Positions 1 through 12,140 of a stretch of DNA of 64,000 nucleotides are shown here, one piece after another. Within the stretch, counting starts at the first letter, position 1; each line of letters opens with the position of its first letter. A program made the position numbers and the translations under genes. The stretch comes from Scylla paramamosain (taxonomy: Eukaryota; Arthropoda; Malacostraca; Decapoda; Portunidae), in contig NC_087197.1 of NCBI RefSeq assembly GCF_035594125.1, positions 6,939,852 to 7,003,851 of the forward strand, written 5' to 3'. The notes beneath the pieces were generated by a model. The model had not been told where the DNA came from. It saw only the letters and a program-made list of their open reading frames with translations, and made no database searches.

Positions 1-130
1 CTCTCCTATATGAAAAAAAAACTTCAAAGCTTTTGTTTCACTCTAGATTACTTTTTAATTGCTTATTTAAGCTAATTTATATATAAATATGAAAAAAAAA
101 TAAGATAAAACCCAAAAACACCCAATGGGT
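1..130 (+). repeat. LINE family-B 3' end plus shared downstream flank
   Basis: The first 20 or so bases resemble the end of the family-B LINE (a CCTCCTACAT-like stretch followed by an A run). The following sequence, starting CTTCAAAGCTTTTGTTTCAC, is nearly identical for about 80 bases to the sequence after the other family-B fragment at 2133-2215, and similarity fades over the next 40 bases. Two LINE 3' ends followed by the same flank point to a local duplication or a shared 3' transduction rather than two independent insertions. Confidence 0.55.
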
Positions 131-580
131 TGGGTGTATTTTTTAAACCCAGGTCTTTCCAAACTTGATCAAATGTTTCAGCAAGATTAATAAAGATTGA
201 TAAAATAGAGGGTTTGTTATCAGTGGCAGAAAATTTATCCAGTGCCATAAAGGTGTAGTTGCATCTGAAACCATACTGAGAAAGATCATGAATATTTATA
301 TACACAAGGTAACAAACTTTAACTTAATTAAAGTTTCAGATATTGTAGAGAATATGTACTATAAGTTGTGATATTCATCAAAAGTTTTTTGGGGTCATCA
401 TTGGTGCCAGATTTGTGAATTTTTGCCGTCTTCAACATGGCAGGAAAAGTTCCATTTGCAACAGATTGATTAAATTATATAGCGGAAGAGACTAAGAATA
501 GGTCAGAGTTTCTTTTGATAACAGAACCTGTTATATCATTTATATCTGATTTTTTTTTTGTTATTTAGTGACTACTGCAT
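120..580 (-). pseudogene. LINE reverse transcriptase fragment (family E, CR1/L2-like)
   Basis: On the minus strand about 150 codons, in more than one frame, look like the middle of a non-LTR reverse transcriptase. A segment reading NGTFPAMLKTAKIHKSGTND is the region before the usual NYRPIS block. Further on come QYGFRCNYTF (the QFGFR block) and FINLAETFDQVWKD (the hydrophobic-D-hydrophobic-K-AFD-V block with the first catalytic Asp degraded to N). The C-terminal YxDD region is absent. It differs from families A-D in this window. It is an old, truncated, frameshifted copy with no likely function. Confidence 0.6.
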
Positions 581-676
581 TCAGTTCATAATTAGCAGGG
601 TTGGAAAAGACCATGATTTTTTTTTATTTAAAAATTGATTTATTTGATTTAAATAGAAAATATTTAATTAGATTTT

Positions 677-707
<31 letters not shown>

Positions 708-1138
708 TTTTATTTATTTATTTTTTTTGCATTAATCCTTGTTTGTTTGCATTGATTATTTGTTATAGTCTTAAGAGGCAATTTTTTTGTATTAAACCTG
801 GCCAGTGTTAAATGAAATAGTTTAATATAAATTACCAAACAAGAGTTTTTCACATAAAAATTATAAGTAGGACTAAGAGTTTAATCATATCTGTTATGTT
901 AAAGTAATTAACTTACTTTGCATTAAAAGAGAATGAAGCTTATTAAAATAATTACATTGATTGTTATTATCAACGAAAAGACCTTACTTTCTTTTTTTTT
1001 ATTTTATGCATTTGAATATATTTCTTGTAAGAGATGGCAGTGATTCACTGATGCCTGACTTGCTGCAGGACCAGTACAGGTAGTACAAGTAGACTTGATA
1101 CTTTTCCTTTACAACTGCTTTACATCTTCTTTCTTCCT
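581..1138. other. AT-rich spacer with TTTA repeat
   Basis: No gene is visible. The stretch is strongly AT-rich and includes a TTTA tetranucleotide run at about 675-728. Nothing else was recognised. Confidence 0.6.
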
Positions 1139-1289
<151 letters not shown>

Positions 1290-1344
1290 CCTTAGCCAAG
1301 AGCAACAAAATTTGATACAAAAAAATGGCCCACTGAGGTGTCAT

Positions 1345-1655
1345 TAGATATTTTACTCTCAATATAACACTTAAATAATTATTTTTAATAGTTTATTTAT
1401 TTTTTTTATTTAAATCATGATTTTTAACTCAATATAACACTTATTAAAATAAATAGTAGATCACTTTTAATACAGTATATTTAATTTTTATTTAAATCAT
1501 TAGGTATTTTACTCTCAATATAACACTTACATAATTTTCAATACAGTATATTTATTATTTATTTATTTATTTATTTTATTTTATTTATTTGTAGTTTTTT
1601 CCATTCAACATGACACTTAAATAATTTTCAATAAAGTATATTTGATTTTTAATCT
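1345..1655. repeat. Degenerate tandem repeat of about 80-100 bp, four copies
   Basis: The phrase ACTCAATATAACACTTA, followed by an AATTTTCAATACAGTATATTT-like tail cut short here, recurs at roughly 1355, 1428, 1514 and 1603, spaced by T-rich filler containing ATTT runs. Units differ by indels and ATTT length. No coding potential is seen. Confidence 0.7.
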
Positions 1656-1656
1656 G

Positions 1657-1873
1657 TATTCCCAATCATTCATCCCTTTCTTCTGATAAACTCTGGAATT
1701 CCCTGCCTGCTTCTGTATTTCTACTTATGATTTGAACTCTTTCAAGATGGAGGTTTCAAGACACTTATCCTGTAATTTCCAAGTACTACTTTTGACTCTG
1801 TTTGGAGACCAATACCTCAGTGGGCATTTATTTATATATTTATTTATTTATTTATTTACTTATTTATTTATTA

Positions 1874-1944
<71 letters not shown>

Positions 1945-1957
1945 ATTATTATTATTA

Positions 1958-2042
<85 letters not shown>

Positions 2043-2135
2043 CTTATTTGTTTATTTTATTCATTTTATTTATTTATTTATTTATTTTTTATTTTTTTGC
2101 TCTTGACCGGTGCCCCACCTACATAAGCAAAAAAA
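1657..2135 (+). mobile_element. Family-B LINE 3' terminal fragment with expanded 3' UTR microsatellite
   Basis: Positions 1657-1800 encode a decayed version of the last ~50 codons of the family-B ORF (the WNSLPASV block, then a REVSRHL-like end). The 3' UTR phrase CCTCAGTGGGCA follows, ending at 1827. In other copies a short T-rich stretch leads from there to the GCCCTTGGCCAG phrase. Here that T-rich stretch has grown into about 265 bases of TTTA, ATT and TTTA repeats (about 1828-2092) before the terminal phrase TGCTCTTGACCGGTGCCCC and an A run. A microsatellite has been born from a LINE 3' UTR. Confidence 0.8.
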
Positions 2136-2214
2136 AAACTTCAAACCTTTTGTTTCACTCTAGATTACTTTTTAATTGCTTATATAAATTGATTTACACA
2201 TAAATATGAGGATT

Positions 2215-2881
2215 TAACAAAAAAATAAAAACCCAAAAAACAACAAACCCTCAAAAAAAAAAATAAATAAAATAAATAAAAAGATTTTTTTTTTCTTTTT
2301 TCCCGTTTTTTTCCAACTCTGAAATCTTCAGCCTCATACATCACAGAGATGACATGTCTAAGTTACAAGAAGACTTTGAGAAAATATACTAGACAAGTGA
2401 ATAATGTGAAACTAAATGAAGAAAAATATGAGGTCAATAAGTTCTGCTTACAGTAACAATACTTTCAACACCTCCTATGAAGGACCAAATGGCACAAGCA
2501 GAAAACAAAACATGAGTCAGAGACTTAGGAGTACAACAATCAAATGATGCCTCCTTTACTGGCAGATAGAAAAATAGCAGCAAAGTGCAGATAGTTAATG
2601 GGATATATACTAAGAACATTTAGCACAAGAGACAACACGGCCATGATCACCACTGCTAACACAGACCAGTGCTAATCATGCTCTTTGCCAAATTTGGTCT
2701 GTTGTTAACTTTGTCCACTGTCATCTTGGCCTGCTGTCAGTTGAGCTCTTACAGCTTGTAACAAATTACCTTTATGTTCCTGTCCAGAAATAGCCAATGC
2801 CAGGTTACTGTTTGACTAGATATGAGAGGTGGTGTGGTTTGCTGTGGTTTTGTTCAGAATAACATTTTGAACTTCTTACAG
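2215..2881. other. Unassigned non-coding stretch
   Basis: A-rich at the start (2220-2290), then mixed composition. No recognisable domain or repeat. The only open frames are short and unsupported. Confidence 0.5.
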
Positions 2882-2926
2882 GTGGAAGAAGACTTTGGAT
2901 CAGACCTTTTTGAGTCTGATGATGAT
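2882..2926 (+). CDS. Possible exon encoding an acidic segment (tentative)
   Basis: A good acceptor (pyrimidine-rich, then TTCTTACAG) precedes an open acidic stretch reading VEEDFGSDLFESDDD. If the weak donor at 2927 (GTGACT) is used, the exon ends in phase 0, which fits the exon candidate at 4172. If it is not used, the frame runs three more codons to a TGA at 2936, giving a terminal exon. The next open stretch is one base out of frame, so this may instead be part of an old transposase-like remnant. Confidence 0.3.
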
Positions 2927-2938
2927 GTGACTGACTGA

Positions 2939-3202
2939 TTATGTCCATCCCTCACACATCAGCAGCAGCAATGATGAACCTCTATCACTGAGAGAGCAAC
3001 TGCACAAGAGGCACAGAGCCATGTCTCTACTGCAGTCTTGTATTCCCCACCTCCCAGTCCCTGAACTGAGTGATAAAGCTGCAAGAAATCCTTCCTGTGG
3101 CTCCAGAGTGCCTGCTGTGACCAGGGTGCCTCTGGAAGTGACTACTTTTTCAGTGGTCCCAGTCTTGGTAAATAGTTTTATGACCATTTTCTACCACTAT
3201 TA
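2939..3202 (+). pseudogene. Coding-like remnant of unknown origin
   Basis: A plus-strand frame stays open from about 2940 to the TAA at 3200, reading through a Ser/Asp-rich start, a basic LREQLHKRHRAMSLLQ segment and a Pro/Val-rich end. It would join the acidic stretch at 2882-2935 after a one-base shift. An acidic head followed by a basic segment is common at the N-terminus of piggyBac-type transposases, but no catalytic motif is present, so the family is not assigned. Confidence 0.3.
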
Positions 3203-3205
3203 ATC

Positions 3206-4171
3206 ATTCTAAAACCTTCTATAAAAACAATTTAGGAACCCAATCTCTGAGCCATGATTCTTGTTATCCTTTGTGACAAGATTATCTGAGAAGCATACTT
3301 AATAGTTTCTTTCACTATTTCATTTATTATTCCATCTGTAGTGATTAGTGTTTAAACATCATTGGAAAAGATTACATTGAAGAACTCGGTCATATACAAA
3401 GCTTCTCCCTTTCTGTGAATGGAAAACCTGTCTGTTAGAACATGGCATTCATCCATTTGCCACACAGATGCATGTGCATCATCTGTGTAGTCTTTTGTTT
3501 TAGTAGAATCGTATGTTGCATCATCAGAAGGGTCATCAGAAATCAGAATATTCATCCTCTGATGAAGAAGCCTGTCCTGTAAGTTGAGTCAGATGACTCA
3601 TCTTAACTTGTTTTGCCATCATTAGCATTGTCATTCAGTGCAGATGATGCTGAAGTCCCATAGAAAGTCCTTTCAACCATCTTTTACCTTGAAATTTGGT
3701 ATTAAAGGAGAGTTAAATAAAAAAAATAACAAATTACTTAGATTCAATAATTATATGTAATACTGTTTGCCCACCATTTACTTTGCTCAAAATGAAATGC
3801 CACCTAAATGTGGCCACACATCAATTAGTGGATTGCATCACAGTATAAATATGTATTCTGTTTGTAGTGCAACATGATCCACAGGCATGTATACAGTTTT
3901 ATGTTCCTAATGAACTCAGCAGAAGACAAACAATTGTACTTCATCTAACTTGGATGGTTTGTGCCAAACTGGGGTGCCAAATGTTTTTCCTTCTGCAGTG
4001 GTAGCAGTGGTTGGAAGTCAGCTACACTGGCCACACTGAACATGCTAAGTAACTAAACAGCTGTTCATTCTAGCTACTTTTTTTGTTTTGTATTACTGTT
4101 ACTCTCAGTTGAGATATCTTGCATCAAAATTAAATGTTAGAAAATACTAATGCAAGAAATATTTGTTGCAG
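3206..4171. other. Unassigned non-coding stretch
   Basis: No supported gene. An AATAAA at about 3715 and a few acidic minus-strand codons around 3500-3620 are visible, but nothing forms a recognisable product. Confidence 0.4.
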
Positions 4172-4220
4172 AGTGACTCAACACATCATGGACAAGTGAA
4201 GAAGCAGAACAACTTAAGGG
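4172..4220 (+). CDS. Possible 49-bp exon (tentative)
   Basis: An acceptor (ATTTGTTGCAG) and a strong donor (GGG then GTAAGC) bracket 49 bases that are open in one frame, reading SDSTHHGQVKKQNNLR plus one base. It starts in phase 0 and ends in phase 1. The first exon of the better supported gene at 40390 begins with the two bases needed to complete that codon. The match is suggestive only, since a short exon can arise by chance. Confidence 0.35.
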
Positions 4221-5470
<1,250 letters not shown>

Positions 5471-5659
5471 CGAGTCACACGACTCATCGTCAAGTAAACA
5501 AGCAGTGATCCAAGCTCGAGCAGAAAGATTTTGCTTGACCACGGCCACCACTCGGACCCTAGAATGTGTTCTCAGGTAGGAACTGTGCTCAAGTAAAGTT
5601 GTCGTGTCTCCAGAAATAAAAAAATAAGGGAAAATTTAAGTAATAATAAGTGTGATAAA

Positions 5660-5856
5660 ATGAGTAAAAGCTCCAGCAAGGCAGATGCCATAGGTGAGAG
5701 TGGAATGTTGCCAATGGGGTCACCATTCCCAGGATTTGAGGAAGACAATGAACTACATGGAAAAATGCAAGGAAGGAAAGTGGTTTTAATGGAGGGGATG
5801 ATCAGTGACCTCATTGAGAGAGTGAAAAAAATAGAAAAAATATGACCAAGAAAACA
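5660..5856 (+). pseudogene. Family-A LINE ORF1, N-terminal part
   Basis: The frame starts MSKSSSKADAIGESGMLPMG and runs into a charged segment (ISDLIERVKKIEKI) that looks like the beginning of a coiled coil. After a one-base slip in an A run, the coil continues to GAAAACA, the target site duplicated by the family-C insertion. The remaining ORF1 is at 8980. In LINEs of this type ORF1 is an RNA-binding chaperone that packages the element RNA. No PHD or zinc finger is visible in this part. Confidence 0.6.
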
Positions 5857-8800
5857 TGCCCGTTTTCAGCTCAGCCTGTTAACTGGGGCCACACCCAAGG
5901 CTGGCAATGGATCCCGCCCGGCCTTCGGTACCCCCAACTGAGCCCTGTCACACCCCTCCAGGCCGGACCACAACTCCCTCCAACATGGTAAGGCCCGACC
6001 GCCACCGCCACCAATTCAAGGTTATCTCCACCAATGTACGTGGTCTCCAAATGAACATCGGAGACCTAACCCACAACTGTGTACTACGACACGGTGCAGA
6101 TGCAGTTGTGGTGACGGAGACCTGGCTGAACGGAGAAGTGGAGCCATCGTTTGGCAAAATTGGTGGCTACACTCACTGGGCCAGGAGAGACCGACAGGAT
6201 AGAGCTGGAGGCGGAGTGGCTGTCTGCTTCAGGGAGGGAGTGCAAGCACAACAGCTCGACGTGGATATGCCGCCTCAGCTGGAGGTGATGTTCTTCCGGG
6301 TTGTGCTGGCCAACCACTCTGCCCTCCTGCTGTGCGCCATGTACCGCCCCCCCCGGCAGGGGCCTGACTTGCTCCTGTACCTCAAGGAGGCCCTAGATGT
6401 CCTCCTTGTGACTCACCGCTGCCAACACATCTTGCTTGTGGGCGACCTCAACCACCACCTGGAGCGTGACGCCTACGAGAACCTTCTGACGGTGCAGGGC
6501 CTGAAGGACCATGTGACCTTCCCCATTCATGAGCGGGGCGGGACCCTGGACCCCGTCATATCCGACCTGGAGGAGGACACACTCAGCTGCCACCAGCTGG
6601 GTCTCGTGGGCAGTTCTGACCACCATGCTGTCCTGACCCAGGTGGACATGGGTGTGGCTCGTGACGAGGCCACCACTCGCACAGTCTGGCTATGGGATAG
6701 GGCAGACTGGGGCTCCCTTCGCCGAGACCTGCGCGGGACTGACTGGCCTTCCATCCTGCAGGGTGGAGCAGAGGTACAGGCGCGAGCCTTCACTTCCTGT
6801 CTCTTGGCGCTCCAGGAGCAACACGTACCCCACCGTGAGTTCATCGCCAGACCAACGGACCAGCCTTGGTTTGGCTATCGCTGCCGCTTTGCCGCCGAGG
6901 TGAAGTATTCTGTGTGGCTCCGCTACAAGCAGAGTCCTACTCGGCGCAACAAAGACCTACATCGTGCGGCCTGCAAGAGGATGGTGATGACCTGCCGGTG
7001 GGCCATAGGGAGGTGGGAGGAGGACCTGCGGCGCCAGCTAGGAGGCCCTGGAGTGGGCAACAAGACTTGGTGGTCCCTTGTTAAGGGAAGACTGGGCCTC
7101 AACCGTCAAGACACTGTCCCTCCTCTCACAAGGCCCGACAGAACGGTGGCCACCAGCAGCAAGGACAAAGTCCAGCTGCTGGCCACCCTTTTCGCCAGGA
7201 AGATGGAGGTGGGCGACCCTGAAAAGTCACCGCCTCTTCTGGAGCAGCAGTGCAGAGAGACTGTAATCAAGGTGGAGGTGACGCAGGGGCTTGTTGAGCG
7301 TCTGCTGCAGGGGCTCGATGTACAAAAAGCTACCAGTCCCGACAACATCAGCCCGCACGTTTTGAAACAATGTGCCCGCGAGCTGGCTGTACCCCTCACC
7401 ACAGTCTTCTCTGCTTGCTTATGGGAAAATACCTGGCCCTTAGTGTGGAAAGAGGCCCGGGTAGTTCCTGTACACAAGAGGAGCTGCAGGTCTGACCCAA
7501 AAAATTATCGACCCATCTCCCTGCTCTCTGTGGTGGGGAAAGTGTTCGAGAGGGTGGTGGCAGATGTGGTGTGTCACCACCTCCAGGACAATTACCTCCT
7601 CTCGGACCAACAGTTTGGGTTCAGACCTGGGTGGTCCACCTCCGATCTTCTCATTCTCCTCACTGGGGGCTGGCAGGACGCCCTTGACGGCAGCCTCGAC
7701 TCTGTTGTGGTGGCCCTGGATATAGCGGGCGCCTTCGACAGGGTCTGGCATGGGGGCCTTCTGGAAAAGCTGAGGGCAAAGGGGATCCAGGGTGACCTCC
7801 TTCAGCTCCTTGGCGACTACCTCCAAGGAAGGACCCTCCAGGTCGTTGTCAATGGGCAAGCGTCCAAGTCTCTCCCGGTGAGAGCGTCAGTGCCACAGGG
7901 CTCAGTGCTGGGGCCAGTCCTGTGGAACATCTACGTGGACGATCTTCTCCGACAGCTGCCGGCGGTCTCAGCTTATGTTGACGATTACACTCTCTCCTGT
8001 ACCTACCCTCGACACGAAAGTGTGCGTGCTGCTGAAGAGATCAATCAGCAGCTTGGGGTGATACAGGAGTGGGGGGCACGCTGGCAGGTGACCTTTGCTC
8101 CGGAGAAGACACTGGCAATGGTAGTTTCTCGATCCCCTGCTGCTGAGCCAGCAGTGGAGGGAGGGCTATGCTTTGGTGGCCTTCCTCTCTAACTCCAGGA
8201 GTCCGTCAAGATTCTTGGGGTGGAGGTGGATCGAGGGCTGCGGTTTGACCGCCACGTCAAACACATTGCCCTTAAGGCCTCACACCGAGTCTCCTCCTTG
8301 AGGAGGGTGGCCAACTTGCTTGACAGGAGAGGGAGGCTCTTGCTCTACAAGGCCCAGATACGGCCTTATTTAGAGTATGCCGCCCTCTCCTGGATGTCCT
8401 GTGCTGCCACACACATCAGCAAGCTCGACGGCATCCAGCGACGGGCGCTGTGACTGGTGGAAGCAGCAGGTGGCCCAGCCCATCCTGAGGCTCCCGTCAA
8501 CATGCTAGAACACCGCAGGGACGTGGCGGCCCTTGTGGTGTTCCACAAGGCACAGGTGCAGGGTGTGCCACATCTAGCGGGACTACGGCTGCCCACCAGA
8601 GTCACCTCGCGGGACATGAGAACGGTGTTATCCAGTGGCAACTCAGTGGAAGTGCCGCGTTCCCGCTCCAGCCAACACCAGCACACCTTTTGGGGGCGAG
8701 TCTCCAGACTGTGGAACGTCTTCACGTCCTCCGTCCCTCATATCAGGGGGATGGATACCCAGGACGTGAAGTTAGCAGCACACCACTGGAGGGGCTCGTT

Positions 8801-8972
8801 CCCAACCCCCCTGCTAACAATATTAACATAAGGCCATAAAGAATGTATATATATGTATATATCTTTATATTTATATTTGTGTGTTGTGTTCCACCCCTAA
8901 AATAGGTTGCACACAGCAGTGCACCTTCAGGTGATAATGTACCTATGTTTAAATAAAAAAAAAGAAGAAGAG
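5857..8972 (+). mobile_element. Family-C LINE (GC-rich), apparently full length
   Basis: This insertion is markedly more GC-rich than its surroundings. It is flanked by the 7-bp direct repeat GAAAACA (5850-5856 and 8973-8979). It has a short 5' UTR, one long ORF (5907-8831), an AT-rich 3' UTR, an AATAAA at about 8951 and a short A tail. Deleting it with one repeat copy rejoins the coiled-coil frame of the host ORF1, which is strong evidence for the exact boundaries. No ORF1 precedes the polymerase ORF. Confidence 0.85.
5907..8831 (+). pseudogene. Family-C LINE endonuclease-reverse transcriptase, two in-frame stops
   Basis: The frame is 975 codons long and broken only by TAA at 8190 and TGA at 8451; the frame never shifts. 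Residues ~35-265 are an apurinic-type endonuclease: ISTNVRGLQ, the catalytic Glu in VTETWLNGE, VGDLNHH and the terminal GSSDHHAVL. Residues ~480-720 are the reverse transcriptase: NYRPISLLSVVGK, QQFGFRPGWST, VVALDIAGAFDRVWHGG with the first catalytic Asp, VPQGSVLGPVLWN and the active-site box YVDD (Val replacing the usual Ala). The C-terminal part after the stops is the usual helical tail (IRPYLEYAALSW). It is a Jockey/CR1-group polymerase with very light damage, so the copy is probably young. Confidence 0.85.
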
Positions 8973-8979
8973 GAAAACA

Positions 8980-9640
8980 AAAGAAATGAAATCACTATGT
9001 GCTCATCTAAAAACAAAATTGAAGGAAAACAATGATATTGTTAAAAAACAGGAAAATTAAGTGATTGGGATAAAAAGTGAACATCAAATCTAGAGGAAGG
9101 AAAAAGAGGAAGAAAAAGTTAACTTTACAGAAATCATAGAATTGCAAAGAAGGAAAAGACAGATTTAAGTAAGGAAATTGTGAAAGTGATCAGACAGAAG
9201 GAATTGATGGTAAGAGACACAGTGGACAAAAAGAAATGTATTGTTATATATGGATTAAAAGAGGAAACAGCCAGTAAGATACAAGAGGGAAAAAGAACAA
9301 AAAAAAGATAGCAGAGGACATTGTTAGAAATATACAGAGAGAAGGTGAGGACTGGATAAGTGAAAATGAGGAAATACATAGACTGGGGAAGTATACAGAA
9401 GGAGGAGAGCGACCACTGAAAGTAAAATTTAGGGCACAAATAACAGCCATGGAAGTGATATCGTATGCATGGAAACTGGACAAGATAGAGCAATACAGGA
9501 AAGTTTGGATAAAGAGGGATATAAATGAGGAGAGACTCAAGGTAAATGATATAATAAAAGAAGCAAAGGCAAAAAACGAGAACAGAACAGAGGAAGAGAA
9601 AAAAAGTTCTATTGGAAAGTAAAAGACGAGAGGCTCAGGA
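8980..9640 (+). pseudogene. Family-A LINE ORF1, C-terminal part
   Basis: After the family-C insertion the coiled coil resumes (KEMKSLCAHLKTKLKENNDI). Several stops and shifts follow, then the segment RDTVDKKKCIVIYGLKEE, which resembles the first strand of an RRM-like fold as found in LINE ORF1 proteins. The last part is Lys/Glu-rich. The region ends about 50 bases before ORF2. It is clearly a pseudogene. Confidence 0.6.
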
Positions 9641-9693
9641 AGTGGTATCTGACAAAAAATATAATAGAAAATGTAAATAACGTATGGAAAAAT

Positions 9694-11280
9694 ATGAAGT
9701 GGACAGTGGCATGTACAAATATAAATGGTTTGATATCAACATTGCGAGAATTGAATAATTATATTAAGATAAAGCAGCCTGGCATCATAGGTATTACTGA
9801 AGTTAAACTAAATGAGACAACAGAAAATATAAGAATTGGTAATAGTAATTATAATGTGTGGATAAAACACAGAAATAATAAGAAAAGGGGAGGAGTCACG
9901 TTACTTATAAAGAAGAGTATAACAGTGGAAGATGTCGAAATGGGAAAAGGAATGGCAGAAGTAATTAGAATTAAAACAAAAAGGAAGGGAGAAGGAAGAA
10001 GAGATTTTGCAGTGGCTTATGTAGCCCCAAAGACGAATGCATGGGCACAAGAAAATTATAGATTATTGTTAAGAGATACTAGTAACTGTTTGGAGAGAAT
10101 ACTGGTGGAGAGTAATAATATAACACTTATGTGTGACTTTAATTGCAAGGAGATATGCTGAGAAGAGTGGACCATGGACGGAGAAGAAGAGTCATGGGGA
10201 TATATGCTTCTAAATTTAATAATGACAAATACTATGACCCAATGGATTGGAGAAAATACAAGATTTGGGGGTAATGAAGAGGCATCAAGACTAGACTTGT
10301 TTACAAAGAAAATGGACATCATTGAAGGAATAAATTATCAGTGTCCACTAGGTAAAAGTGACCATCTTTTAACTGAATTCAGTATAGGCAGTGGTCCATT
10401 AGAAAATAGGAATGAAATTTACAAGAATGGGAGATATAATTGCAGGAAAGCAGATTTTATCAGGTTGAGGGAATATTTTGCAGAGGCTAAGTGGAAATAC
10501 TGTTCACGGTAAGTAATATACAGGAAAAGTGGGATATAATCGTGAAAACTTATAATGAAGGGGTTAGTAGATATGTACCGAAGATCAAAATAAAGGAAGT
10601 GAAAAAGAAAAAGACTGGTTTAATACGAGATGTATAACAGCAAGAAAAGAAAAGAAGCAGCATGGAATAGATGGAGAAAAAAAGGATGAAGTGAGAAATG
10701 GGAAAAATTCAAGAAGGTAAGAAACAAATATATCAAAATCCTTAGAGAAGAAGAAAGGAATTATGAGAAAGATATAGTTAACAAATGCAAAGATGAGCCA
10801 AAGTTATTCTTGAGATATGTGAATGGGAAGATGAAAAACAAGAAAACAATAGATAAATTAATGAAAGATGACGTTACATATGAAGATACATGGTTACAAG
10901 TGGAATTAATGAACAAGTGTTTCCAGTCAGTATTCACCAAAGAAAGCAAATTAGAAGGAGAAAGAGTATGGCACAGAGACAGTGTGATGAGAGAAATACA
11001 AGTCGACATAAGTGAAATTAAGAAGATTATGAAAGAATTGGATGTAAGTAAGGCTCAAGGACCGGATGGAGTGTCCAACTGGATACTTAAGGAATGTTGT
11101 GAACAACTGGCAAGAAAAATCCCTCTAGACTGGAAGAAAGCCAATATTGTGCCCATTTCTAAAGGAGGTAATAAAGAAGATCCATTGAATTACAGACCAG
11201 TGTCCCTAACGAGTGTGGTGACAAAAATAGTGGGAAAAAGAGTTAAAAACAGATGGATGGAATATTTAGAATACAATTTA
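9694..11280 (+). pseudogene. Family-A LINE ORF2, endonuclease and start of reverse transcriptase
   Basis: ORF2 opens at 9694 with MKWTVACTNINGLIST, the N-terminal strand of the endonuclease. Visible catalytic blocks are ITEVKLNE (Glu), MCDFNCKE (normally GDFN; Gly is mutated) and PLGKSDHLLTEF. A stop at 10159 and shifts near 10510 and 10690 break it. The reverse transcriptase begins at about 11040 with DVSKAQGPDGVSNWILKECC and continues through NYRPVSLTSVVTK. It is cut at 11280 by the Pao/BEL element. Confidence 0.8.
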
Positions 11281-11809
11281 TGTTACTGTATGTAAAGCGT
11301 ATGTACCTCATGTCATTATTCCTCGGCATTTATAAGTGAAATGTTCAATAGTTTTCTATTTGCATGAAAACGTGTAATATGTGTAAGTATCAGTATTTAA
11401 TGCTATATTAAGCACCGAAGCCGATGCTCACTTGTTAGGAGTGTGGGGTTAACCTGCTAGTTGCCTGCCGGCATCACTCACGGCCAAGTCGCGCTCAGAC
11501 AAAGACGGGCAGGATGGTGACCGAGGTAAATACTTTAATTTTGTAGTAAAAACTGATTGTCATAGTGCCAAGTTAATTGCATGTATTGTTAATGAATATT
11601 GTAATATGTTGAAAGTGTTTAATATCCGTGTATAATGTTATTTTGTAAGAAATTGAGATCGAGAACTTGTTCGCAGTTCTTACGGTCATGCCTACCTCAT
11701 CAATAAACGTGTCAGGGAGAACTGCCTTTCCTCGACCCTACGATGATGGGTGTGATCAGTAAAAACAGATCACCTGAGAGCCAATTGATGCCCAGCCGGT
11801 GCGGCTACA
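11281..11809 (+). repeat. 5' LTR of the Pao/BEL element
   Basis: It has canonical TG...CA ends. An AATAAA polyadenylation signal lies at 11702-11707. Differences from the 3' LTR are scattered single-base changes near 11321, 11418, 11470, 11667 and 11742, plus one extra C near 11626. Confidence 0.95.
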
Positions 11810-11835
11810 GTAAGAACTCGACCTACAAGCAAGAA

Positions 11836-11856
11836 ATTGGCTCCATGTGAAACCGT
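11836..11856 (+). promoter_or_regulatory. Possible primer-binding site
   Basis: A TGGCTCCATGTGAAACC stretch about 30 bases after the 5' LTR begins with TGG, as expected for a site complementary to a tRNA 3' end. The distance from the LTR is longer than usual and no tRNA match was checked. Confidence 0.25.
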
Positions 11857-12140
11857 AGCAAGAGTGAGTCACAGGACGAGGGGACGCTGACGTAAGCCTA
11901 TAGGTTGACCTCTGAGGCCCCGGGGTCAGCTCTACCCTTGACGACAACCACTCCCTTCTACCCACTGTGCCTCGCCACCATTTTGTAGAACCCATGGTCA
12001 CAGGCAAGAAAATATAATAGTATGTATGTGCACTGAATTGAGTAGCCTAAGTGAAAATTACCCACAATTAGCTAGTATTAAGAGTGGTAATTTAATTGCT
12101 CTTTCAGTGTCCCAGTATTGACACAATTAAGTTGTTAGAT

